Below are positions 55,640 to 64,000 of a DNA stretch of 64,000 bases, piece after piece. Within the stretch, counting starts at the first letter, position 1. Every line of letters begins with the position of its first letter. Position numbers and translations under genes: made by a program. The notes under the pieces are model-generated. The model was not told the origin of the DNA and made no database searches. It was given only the letters and a program-made list of their open reading frames with translations. The DNA is from Malus domestica (lineage: Eukaryota; Streptophyta; Magnoliopsida; Rosales; Rosaceae). Location of the stretch: positions 875,501 through 939,500 of the forward strand of contig NC_091668.1 of the NCBI RefSeq assembly GCF_042453785.1, written 5' to 3'.

Positions 55640-57533
55640 GTGCTCCCCTAAGTTCCCGAGTGAGGGAAACTCCTCGGTTGGGGACTTGCAAGATCCAATC
55701 CCTTGAGTAATCACGAAACTTCTAAGTACCGAAGTGTGGTCTGATCTTCATCTGCCCTTCTCTGGAAGTACCTTTCCTCCATCCGGGAATGGTGTATTTA
55801 GCTAATGTTGACGCACAAGGTAATGTATCAATTTCACTTGAAGCTTAGTTGTAGTTTCGAGCTTAGTCAAGTGTGATACAAACCCTATAGTAGGAGTCCC
55901 CCAAGTCGCCGAGCTAGGAGATCTGCCGAAAGAGGTGACAGACAAGGTAAGCAGTCAAACTTCCAAGTAAGCAACCCAGGATCAGAGGTTTGACTTCGGC
56001 TTCCGGTTGATTGTTCTCCTTCTCCTTGTCTCTCATTCAATTGCCAGGATAAGGAGAAGCAAATGGATAAGAGATGATATGAGATACTTTTGCTTTTGAA
56101 GAAGTAACTTTCCACAGGCTTATTCTTGAACTGTGCTGGAGGGTTTTCTGGTGCCCTTCAGAGTATAAGGCCGACTCAAAAATTTGAGGGTCAAAACAAG
56201 TCCATCAAATCTAGAGTATGTTCGACCTTGATGATATGGGATACTTTTGCTGTTGACGGAATAATGAATGTGGTATGGAAAGGTGTCGTGCTGTAGTGAT
56301 CTGTTTCAGCTCACCGTTGAACCTTCTGCTTCAATCTTTTGCATGGCAGAAGTGGTGTGCAACCTTTGCATTTAAATGGTCCTTCAGAACATTCCTTCAT
56401 AGTGACTCATCCACGCTTGGCAGCTTCAGTGTAAAGAGCCAATATCTGATCAACTGTCATGAGGTATTTGCCGGTGGAATTCGTGACCTTGACAGCAGTT
56501 AAGGATGAGTACTCGAGAGCAATGCTAAGTAAGCAACCAGGCAAAGGCTCCAGGCAGTCAGTTCCAAATTGGAGGTTTGATTTCAGGTTCCGACTGACTG
56601 CTCTCTTTCTCCTTGTCCTGCAGGTGTGGACAAGGACAAAGACAAAGACAGGGAGAAAGCATGATATGGGATACTCTTGCTTTCGACCCTGATGATATGA
56701 GATACTCTTGTTCTTGGTGTGGCTTATTTGCTGAGGCATTATCGGGGGGAAATAAAGCTGAGTATTTCGAGAGGTTATGTTGAGGGTGCCTTTTCGAATG
56801 CGAGAAAGGGTTGAGCATTTTTGCAGGTTTTTCTGTCCGTTGAGGAGGGAGGTCAATGTATATAGGGATTTCCTAATAACAAGTAGTAATGCTATTCCTT
56901 TACCCTTCTTGGTCACAGCAATGTAGTGGGAGCTGCCAGCTTCACGTGTTTTAATTTTGTCAGAGCACTTTGAAAAAGTGGTATGTGGTATCTGGAAAGC
57001 TGATATTACGTGTGGAGATTACAGACAAGCTTTATCTAAGGAAATCTGGCTCTCGAAGTTCTGAGAGTTGTGCCTCTTCGGTTTTCGAACAAGCAATCCC
57101 GTCGAGGATCTGACTCTCGAGATTCGGAAAGCGGTGCTACTCCGGTTTTTGAGAAAGTAATTATGTTGGGAGTCTTTTCTCGAATGTGAGTAAAGGTTGG
57201 TCGTTCTTGCCAACCTGTCTTGCCACAAAACACGGAGGTCGACACACATAGGGACTTTCCAGTTGTCAAGCAGTGGTGCTGTTCCTTTACCCTTATGGGT
57301 AATAGTAGGGTAGCTGGCACTTCGAAATTCTCGTGCCTAAACTTTGTCAGAGATCTTTGACAAAGTTATATGTGGTACCCGAGGAGTTGATGGTGCATAT
57401 GGAGAGCGGTGATTGATCAGTAAGATTCACGTGCTTTCTACTTCACCAGAAATCTTCGACAGATTGCCCGTAATTTCCGCAAAGCTGATTGTGCATGTGA
57501 CAGGTGCTGACGAGGCTGCAAAAGCAGGTGCTT
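55640..57533 (-). mobile_element. Retrotransposon 3' spacer, part 1 (non-coding)
   Basis: No protein domain on either strand. It contains the string 'aagttcccgagtgaggg' and about 80 bases after it (55652-55740) that recur imperfectly at 58698-58790, and 'agtcccccaagtc' at 55895 and 58807. Several imperfect 'gatatgggatactttt' / 'cttctgcttcaat' motifs also recur. Long non-coding 3' spacers of this kind are known in the Tat lineage. Confidence 0.6.
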
Positions 57534-57675
57534 CTTCGATTTCTGAGATCGGCCCTCGTGGTCTCTGAGCAGCCCAGCTTTTGAGAAAGCATTCGCCTCT
57601 TCGATTTCTGAGATCGGCCCTCGTGGTCTCTGAGCAGCCCAGCTTTTGAGAAAGCAAACGCCTCTTCGATTTCTG
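57534..57675 (+). repeat. 65-bp tandem repeat, 2.2 copies
   Basis: 'cttcgatttctgagatcggc' starts at 57534 and 57599, with a partial third at 57664. Copies are almost identical. It lies 140-280 bases upstream of the antisense ORF, so it would sit in that ORF's promoter. Confidence 0.9.
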
Positions 57676-57694
57676 AAGCTCCGTCGAGTGCAGA

Positions 57695-57702
57695 TTTTTA
57701 TA
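57695..57702 (+). promoter_or_regulatory. Possible TATA box of the antisense ORF
   Basis: 'tttttata' about 115 bases before the ATG at 57816, on the plus strand. Only suggestive. Confidence 0.3.
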
Positions 57703-57815
57703 GAGGCTGACATTAAGTTCCACAGCACACTTGAATCTCTACCAGTAGAAGCTCATTTCTTGCACTTCTAAGATCTTGATTTGTTTGACCTCTTCCTTCT
57801 TCAACACATTTGAAA

Positions 57816-58490
57816 ATGTCTGGACCCTCCGACCGTCGTTTTGACTTGAACCTTGGAGAAGAGACAGCCACGCCTTCTCCAGACAACATATGGCGCCCAT
57901 CCTTCATATCCCCTACTGGTCCCCTTACCGTTGGGGATTCTGTGATGAAGAATGATATGACCGCTGCAGTGGTGGCCAGGAACCTTCTCACTCCCAAAGA
58001 TAACAGACTACTTTCCAAACGGTCTGATGAGTTGGCTGTTAAGGACTCTCTGGCTCTTAGTGTTCAGTGTGCAGGTTCTGTGTCTAATATGGCCCAACGC
58101 CTATTTGCTAGAACCCGCCAAGTTGAATCATTGGCTGCTGAAGTGATGAGTCTCAAACAGGAGATTAGAGGGCTCAAGCATGAGAATAAGCAGTTGCACC
58201 GGCTCGCCCATGACTATGCTACAAACATGAAGAGGAAGCTTGACCAGATGAAGGAATCTGATGGTAAGGTTTTACTTGATCATCAGCGGTTTGTGGGTTT
58301 GTTCCAAAGGCATTTATTGCCTTCGTCCTCTGGGGCTGTACCTGGTAATGAAGCTTCAAATGATGAACCTCCAATGCCTCCTCCTTCTGGGGTTTTGTCA
58401 AGTACTGAGGCTCCGGATAACCACCCTCCGGTGCTTTCTCTTTCTGGGGCTCTACCGACTGCTGAGACTTCCCCTAAGCAACCTTTGTGA
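57816..58490 (+). CDS. Antisense ORF (aORF) of the Tat-type retrotransposon
   Basis: 224 residues, intronless, on the strand opposite gag-pol and between integrase and the 3' LTR. The first true ATG is 57816 (a TTG lies two codons before). It opens 'MSGPSDRRFDLNLGEE'; 'DLNL' resembles an EAR-like repression motif. Residues about 90-145 are strongly helical with heptad-like spacing ('VESLAAEVMSLKQEIRGLKH'), a likely coiled coil. The C-terminal third is Pro/Ser-rich with three imperfect repeats of about 19 residues ('SSSGAVPG', 'PPSGVLSS', 'SLSGALPT'). An AATAAA follows at about 58558. Extra ORFs in this position, some antisense, are known from plant Tat elements (e.g. Grande); their function is unknown. 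The reading frame is clean although gag-pol around it is broken. Confidence 0.6.
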   Translation: MSGPSDRRFDLNLGEETATPSPDNIWRPSFISPTGPLTVGDSVMKNDMTAAVVARNLLTPKDNRLLSKRSDELAVKDSLALSVQCAGSVSNMAQRLFARTRQVESLAAEVMSLKQEIRGLKHENKQLHRLAHDYATNMKRKLDQMKESDGKVLLDHQRFVGLFQRHLLPSSSGAVPGNEASNDEPPMPPPSGVLSSTEAPDNHPPVLSLSGALPTAETSPKQPL

Positions 58491-59179
58491 AGGCTCCCTT
58501 TTGTTTGTTTATTTTGACTCATGTATATGTACATATTTGTGGCTTATCGAAAATATTAATAAATAAGCTTTGCTTCATTTCAACATATTGTGTTAAATAC
58601 ACCAAAGCCTTCTTCATAAAGTTCTTTGAATTTTTGCTTTTGTTGAAACCTGTATTGTTGAAGCTTTGTGAGTGAAGCATGTAGTTTGAGGTAGTGTTCC
58701 CTTAATTTCCCGAGTGAGGAAAACTTCTCGGTTGGAGACTTGAAAAATCCAAGTCACTGAGTAGTCACGAACTTTTGAGTACCAAGGCGTAGTAGCATAT
58801 GGTGGGAGTCCCCCAAGTCTCTAGTCGAGGGAGTTGACGAATGAGGTGTCTTGCTAATAGTCCATGTCGTAAGTACCAAAACTTCATTCTTTTGTTTTCT
58901 AAGTGGTAGCCCCGGACTTTTTCTTCATAGATTTTGTTTATGAAGGTTGCTAGGCCCGAATAAGTGGAATTGCAGAAGGTGTAACCGTTGGTGCATTAAC
59001 ATCATAATGGAAGCATCACAATGATGGAAGCATCACAATGATGAAAGCATCATAATGATGAAAACACCATAATGATGAAACATCATAATGATGTTTCTTT
59101 GGTGGAATTGTTTTTCATTTCCCCTAACAACCGGAATTGTTTTTCAACATAACACCATCATCTGTAGGTCGAATCACAA
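58491..59179. mobile_element. Retrotransposon 3' spacer, part 2
   Basis: Non-coding. 58698-58790 repeats sequence from beside the 3' LTR (55652-55740). At 58998-59090 a short array of 'gaagcatca[c/t]aatgatg' units (about 17-18 bp, five to six copies) is seen. Confidence 0.6.
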
Positions 59180-59935
59180 AGTTGTCTTCATGAAAGTTGT
59201 TCGTTAATTCCTTAACTACAACATATCCAAATTGGAGAGCCATCGGAGCAGTACAACTCCAGAAATCCAGGTATGATGAGTGACTGTTTATCATTTGTCT
59301 GTCAACCCGTCAGATTTGTTGTGAGCTTTGAAACTCTATTTTCTCTTGCTCAGATCAGCATGCTTTCTTCATTGAAGTTGTTCCTCAGCTTGTGAACTAC
59401 AACATATCCAAATTTGAGATCCCTCGGAGCTGTATAACTCAAGAAACTCAGGTATGATGAATGACTGGTTATTATTTTTCTGTCAACCCGTCAGATTTGT
59501 TGTGAGCTTCGAAACTCCATTTTCTCTTGTTCAGATCGGTATGCTTTCTTCATTGAAGTTGTTCCTCAGCTTGTGAACTACAACATATCCAAATTTGAGA
59601 TCCCTCGGAGCTGTATAACTCAAGAAACTCAGGTATGATGAATGACTGGTTATTATTTTTCTGTCAACCCGTCAGATTTGTTGTGAGCTTCGAAACTCCA
59701 TTTTCTCTTGTTCAGATCGGTATGCTTTCTTCATTGAAGTTGTTCCTCAGCTTGTGAACTACAACATATCCAAATTTGAGATCCCTCGGAGCTGTGTAAC
59801 TCAAGAAATTCAGGTATGATGAATGACTGGTTATTATTTGTCTGTCAACCCGTCAGATTTGTTGTGAGCTTCGAAACTCCATTTTCTCTTGTTCAGATCG
59901 GTATGCTTTCTTCATTGAAGTTGTTCCTCATCGAC
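59180..59935 (+). repeat. 181-bp tandem repeat, about 4 copies
   Basis: Anchor 'tgctttcttcattgaagttg' occurs at 59361, 59542, 59723 and 59904, exactly 181 bases apart. The middle copies are almost identical; the first (from about 59180) is more diverged. A decayed half-copy may continue to about 60125. Each unit holds 'ttgtgaactacaacatatcc' and 'tgtcaacccgtcagatttg'. Non-coding on both strands; it could seed satellite DNA. Confidence 0.9.
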
Positions 59936-60484
59936 TCTTTCATAACATATCAAAAATTCAGGATGAACTAACGGTTAAATATTTCCAGATCTTCGAAACA
60001 TCACAACAGCTTCGAAATCTGCAAGAAGCCGACTATCATGTTTGGAGCTTCAACACTTTAATTTCCGTCGCTCAAACAGAAATGGTTCCTTCTTGAAAGT
60101 TGTTCATATGCTCAAGAACTATAGGGTGTCCAAAATTCAGCTCCATTGGAGAAGAGCAGAGGTTGCAGAAATTTGATAGATGAAAGGAGGCGGAAGAGGG
60201 AGAGAGAGAAAAAGTCTCTTGGGTTGGATTTCTATTTTGGAGCAGATTCCAATTTTTGTAGCACCTTCATTATTGATGAATTGCTTGTACTTTTGTCCAT
60301 TATGAAATTTGGGACTTTGGCTTGTTGTTGGATCTATTATAATATGTTTGGGAACATATATAAGTGAATAAATAAGAAGGAAAATTTTGGGCCCTTGTGG
60401 GTGTAAAACAAAAAATGTTTATGTTTACCCAAGTGTTTTTGTACAAGTTCAAGGGCATCTTGGGTTTTGTGAACAAAATTTGTT

Positions 60485-61036
60485 TATTTGGAGCAAGGTT
60501 TTGTGTTGAAGCTTTGTAGGTGAAGCTTTGGTGTTGAAGCTTTCTAGGTGAAGCTTTGATGGTGAAGCTTTGTAGATGAAGCTTTGTAGATGAAGCTTTC
60601 TAGGTGAAGCTTTGATGGTGAAGCTTTGTAGATGAAGCTTTCTAGGTGAAGCTTTGATGGTGAAGCTTTGATGGTGAAAGTATGTAGAGGGAGCTTTCTA
60701 GGTGAAGATTTTTTAGGTGAAGCTTTGTAGGTGAAGCTTTTTTAAGTGAAGCTTTTCGGGTGAAGTTTTTTTTTTGGGTGAAGCTTTGTGGGTGAAGCTT
60801 TTTAGGTGAAGCTTTGTGGGTGAAGCTTTGGAGGTGAAGCTTTTCGGGTGAAGCTTGTTGGGTGAAGCTTTTTAGGTGAAGCTTTGTGGGTGAAGCTTTT
60901 TAGGTGAAGCTTTGTGGGTGAAGCTTTGGAGGTGAAGCTTTTCGGGTGAAGCTTTTTGGGTGAAGCTTTTTAGGTGAAGCTTTGTGGGTGAAGCTTTGGA
61001 GGTGAAGCTTTTCGGGTGAAGCTTTTTGGATGAAGC
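60485..61036 (+). repeat. GGTGAAGCTTT minisatellite
   Basis: More than 30 variable units of 14-18 bp of the form 'ggtgaagctttgtgg' / 'ggtgaagcttttcgg'. Higher-order groups of three to four units (about 60 bp) repeat near 60790-61030. The antisense 66-codon frame (KLHP/SFTRKASP repeats) is a by-product of the periodicity. Confidence 0.9.
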
Positions 61037-61037
61037 T

Positions 61038-61079
<42 letters not shown>
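61037..61079 (+). repeat. Poly-T tract, about 42 bp
   Basis: Uninterrupted T run on the plus strand, i.e. poly-A on the retrotransposon's coding strand, directly after the minisatellite. Length may be inexact in any assembly. Confidence 0.9.
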
Positions 61080-61080
<1 letters not shown>

Positions 61081-61291
61081 GCGCTTGACACGGTCTTCAT
61101 TTGCTTGTTTTGTAGTGACTGTGGAAGACGGATTGCTTTCTGATTGAGAAGGGTTCTGGCATCGCTTGCTATGAATGTAAAAGAGTGAGGGCTGAGTTGG
61201 CTAAATTACCTCTTTATTGAATTCATTGCCAAATGGCCTTCATTACATAGGATGCCGAACGGCTATAGCTCAACACTTGTACATCGTGAGT

Positions 61292-62395
61292 CTATTTGTA
61301 GTAGTACTTCAAGTGATCAGCGTTCCATGGATGGCCAAGGGTCTTGCCATCAGAGCTTCTAAGTGTGTAAGAGCCAGGGTGACTGATGCCAATGACTTCA
61401 TACGGTCCATCCCAGTTTGGACTAAGTGTGCCTTCACTCGGGACTCTGTCGCAGAGTAATCTTTTCTTTAAGACCCAGTCTCCTATTTTGAAAGAACGAG
61501 GCTTGACCCTAGAGTCATAATAGTTGGAGATGCGCTGCTTGTAGGCGACATTCCTCAAGTGAGCTTGGTTTCTGTGTTCCTCGACTAAATCCAAGTTGAG
61601 GGTGAGTTGTTTGTCATTTTCACTTTGAATGTAGTTCTGGACTCGGAATGTTGCTTGCTCGAGCTCAACAGGGACAACCGCCTCTGTGCCAAAGGCAAGT
61701 GAGAATGGAGTTTCTCCTGTTGAAGTCCGATATGAAGTGCGATATGACCAAAGAACTTGGGGTACAAATTCTGGCCAACAGCCTTTAGCTTTGTCCAAGC
61801 TGGTTTTCAAAGTGCGCTTGATTATTTTGTTGATGGCCTCAACTTGTCCATTAGACTGGGGATGAGCTGGAGAGGCAAATCATAAGTTGATGTTGAACTT
61901 AGAGCAGAACAACCTGAACTTCTTGTTGTCAAACTGTCGCCCATTGTCAGTGACTATCGCATTGGGAATGCCGAATCTACAAAGGATGTTCTTCCACACG
62001 AAGTCTTCTATCTTTGCCTCAGTAATGGTTGCCAAGGGTTCTACTTCGGCCCACTTTGTGAAGTAGTCCACTGCAACGACTGCGTAACAGACTTTGCCCT
62101 TCCCTGCCGGCATTGGGCCGATCAAATCAAGTCCCCACTGGGCGAAGGGCCAAGGGCTGATCATAGGAGTAAGAGGCTCTGGAGGGGAATGAGGAATAGT
62201 TGCATATCGTTGACATTTGTCACATGAGCGGGATACTTTGATGGCATCCTGGTGGAGTGTTGGCCAGTAATATCCTTGGCGAAAAGTCTTGTGTGCTAGG
62301 GACCGAGATCCAGCATGATCTCCACAGACTCCCTCATGTATTTCTCGAAGGACGATTTCCGCCTCGGCAGGCGTAAGACACCTTAAGTATGGCAG
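61292..62395 (-). pseudogene. Integrase remnant of the Ty3/gypsy element
   Basis: On the minus strand, from near 62395, the frame gives an HHCC zinc finger (His near 'REIHEGVCGDH', Cys in 'CDKCQRYA'). The catalytic core follows, with Asp in 'QWGLDLIGP', Asp in 'IVTDNGRQFD' and Glu in 'PQSNGQVEAINK'. It ends with the C-terminal 'KIGDWVLKKR' and 'NWDGPYEVIG' (GPY/F-type) module and a stop at 61292. An in-frame TGA at 61880-61882, between the second Asp and the Glu, breaks it. It opens in a frame one base off gag, with no protease, reverse transcriptase or RNase H upstream. In intact elements integrase inserts the cDNA; this copy should be inactive. Confidence 0.85.
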
Positions 62396-62396
62396 G

Positions 62397-63979
62397 CTAA
62401 AACCTCGCTATTGTGGCGATACCCTTGACGCGGGTTTGACCCACTGCATTGACTGCCTGGGGGCGAGCGCTATTGTGGCGATACCCTTGGTTATCGGGAT
62501 AGTGTCCCTTACTCTTTTTACTGAAAGGAGAGTGGTGAGGATGGAAATCCTTCCTCTTGCCTTGAAATTGATATGTCTGTTGATTCGGTGAAGCATTATG
62601 CAAGGCATGGGGAGGTGCCACTGCTGTTTGGAAAGTCGAGGTCTTCTCATTTAGGTGAGTCTGGCTTCCACCTCCCACTTGTTGATAAAGGATGGTTGTA
62701 GGGGGTTTCTCCTGATATGTCTTTGCCTCGGCGGAGGCATGGTTATAAGCCTGCGCCATCACCTCAGAGTAAGTCTTCCAAGTATTGGCATTGATCATGT
62801 ATTTAAAGAAACAATCATGTTGGCCTGCCGTGAAGGCTTTGAGAGCAGTCTTGTCGTCTGCCTCGGCACACCGGGAGTATTCATGGCTGAAGCGGCCAAC
62901 ATACATACGTAATGACTCGTCTGGCTTCTGGCGGATAGTGTACAAGTCATCTGCAGAGTGCAAGCGATCGGTTTGGAAAATGTGTTGGGAAACAAATAGT
63001 TTCCTCAATTCCTCAAATGAGTCTACCGTCTCAGGTGTAAGACGACAATACCAATTTAGAGCTCCACTAGAGAGGGTGGAGGGGAAGAGAAGACATCGCT
63101 CTTCGTCGGTGTGCATCCGGTATGCCATGGTGGATTCAAAGAGGTTAAGGTGCTCAATCGGGTCCTCTTTTCCAGTATAAAGTTGCAAGCCAAGCTTTTG
63201 CTTTGTCTTTGCTTGAAGGGGGGTGTTGAGGATCCTCCTTGTAAGAGGGCCAGGCCTGGGTTGGTTCCAGTCAGGTATTTCAGCCTGACGTTCAGCCTTC
63301 AACTTGTTTACTTCCTCAAGAAGTTGTAGGACAAGGGGGTCCTGAGCGGAGTTATGTGTCACTGGAGCTTTCCTTCGTAAATCTCCATCTCCTCTTGGAA
63401 TTAGGAAGGTTTGATCAAGGGCATGTGATTTTTCCCTGACTCGCTGTACTGGCTTCCAGGGTATGTCTGTCGGAACACCTCTGAGTCCCCTGTACCCTCA
63501 TGTCTCTCTAGGACTTGTTGCCCCTTCCCCAAATTGGTGGCCGGCTTGGGCCGTGGCAGGGGACCGAGTCTCTCAGAAATCCTTGGGTCATTAATCTTTG
63601 AGCTTATATGGATGGAATTCTCTCGACATTGCTTCAGGAAATCCCGACAATCGCGAAAGACGGCTTTCGATCCTTCTGCCCCTTCAGCAAAGAGGTGTCT
63701 CCCTCCACTTCTCATGGTTCGGGTCGAAGCAACTGGGTTAAGAGAAGCCTCATGTTGATTATCAAGTCGAAGGATAATCTGTTCCCTATCAGGGATATCT
63801 ATGTCGAATGCATGTGACCCTCCATGTTGGAGGGCACCCAGTTGATGGTTGACTTCCACGGGGGCAACAAGCTCGCGTGTCTGAGCTTGCCTAGCTTCGT
63901 GGAGTGTCTCGAAGAGCTTCTCATATTGCTCCTGGAGGACCTCATTCCTCATTGCTATCTTGTTGTTCTGAGGTTCCAA
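62397..63979 (-). pseudogene. gag of the Ty3/gypsy element, frameshifted
   Basis: Two minus-strand frames overlap in sense. 63979-63401 gives an N-terminal region ('EQYEKLFETLHEARQAQTRE', charged) with no ATG needed at the window edge; then 63362-62397 carries the retrotransposon gag domain ('NLFESTMAYRMHTDEERCLL', 'LSSGALNWYCRLTPETVDSF', 'LRKLFVSQHI'). The two frames change near 63420, where the first frame runs into a stop while the second frame is already open, so a small indel is likely. The C-terminal basic, His-rich part ends early at a stop at 62397, in a region with a 21-base direct repeat at the internal-deletion junction. No CCHC knuckle is left. Confidence 0.8.
62408..62490. repeat. 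21-bp direct repeat at the gag/integrase junction
   Basis: 'gctattgtggcgataccctt' occurs at 62409 and again at 62470, 61 bases apart, directly beside the place where gag meets the integrase zinc finger. It probably marks how the protease-RT-RNase H block was lost. Confidence 0.85.
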
Positions 63980-64000
63980 CTCATCGACTTTAGCTTGAAG

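Noticed and set aside
60900-61100. Minus-strand 66-codon frame with poly-Lys and KLHP/SFT repeats
   Set aside because: Product of the poly-A run and the minisatellite periodicity.
61217-61459. Plus-strand 80-codon frame
   Set aside because: Antisense shadow of the integrase C-terminus.
1-64000. tRNA, rRNA, CRISPR arrays, bacterial-type operons
   Set aside because: I saw no cloverleaf with A/B boxes, no rRNA block and no regularly spaced short repeats of CRISPR type; the window is clearly a plant nuclear genome. Organelle-derived insertions were also not recognised by eye.

Overview
The window looks like nuclear DNA of a flowering plant, most probably a woody Rosaceae of the apple/pear type. 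It is AT-rich and intron-rich, packed with short inverted-repeat transposons, and carries plant-type genes with GT-AG introns. The species call is inference from the look of the repeats; no search was run.

Genes: there are six credible host genes. In order they are a thaumatin-like/PR-5 protein (minus, 7827-8687, 2 exons); an organellar DUF615/YjgA (DarP)-like ribosome-associated protein (minus, 21486-23177, 6 exons); a small plastid-type J-domain protein (minus, 24672-25133, intronless); a PSI1-like DUF3475/DUF668 protein (minus, 33591-37085, 12 coding exons plus a 5'UTR intron); a BRE/BABAM2 (BRCC45) homologue (plus, 46286-49226, 13 exons, one GC-AG intron); and a beta-tubulin (plus, 52172-54719, 3 exons). 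They share no pathway and form no cluster. Their exon models were read by hand and every junction keeps frame.

Repeats, 1-33 kb: this is mostly transposon sediment. Elements with readable ends and target-site duplications include Harbinger/PIF-type (3-bp TSD) at 14804-16688, 27059-27368, 27789-28889 and 29832-30253, and hAT-type (about 8-bp TSD) at 11284-11707, 25706-26388 and 29176-29370. The 1.9-kb Harbinger element still carries an ORF1-type Myb/SANT gene but no transposase. The thaumatin promoter is duplicated about 10.6 kb away at 19373-19990 without its coding sequence, and several other segments around it are also repeated, in permuted order.

Repeats, 37-52 kb: a CT-rich 63-bp tandem array (39.8-40.1 kb), a multi-arm inverted repeat (42.0-43.2 kb), Harbinger elements at 45007-45975 and 50238-51371, and a MITE (46015-46221) that ends 64 bp before the chosen BRE start codon.

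Right end (55.1-64 kb): this is a large, decayed minus-strand Ty3/gypsy retrotransposon, best matching the Tat lineage. It shows a 3' LTR (55119-55639), a very long 3' spacer with an antisense plus-strand ORF (57816-58490) and three kinds of tandem repeat, then an integrase remnant with an in-frame stop, then gag with a frameshift. Protease, reverse transcriptase and RNase H are missing between gag and integrase. The 5' end lies beyond the window.
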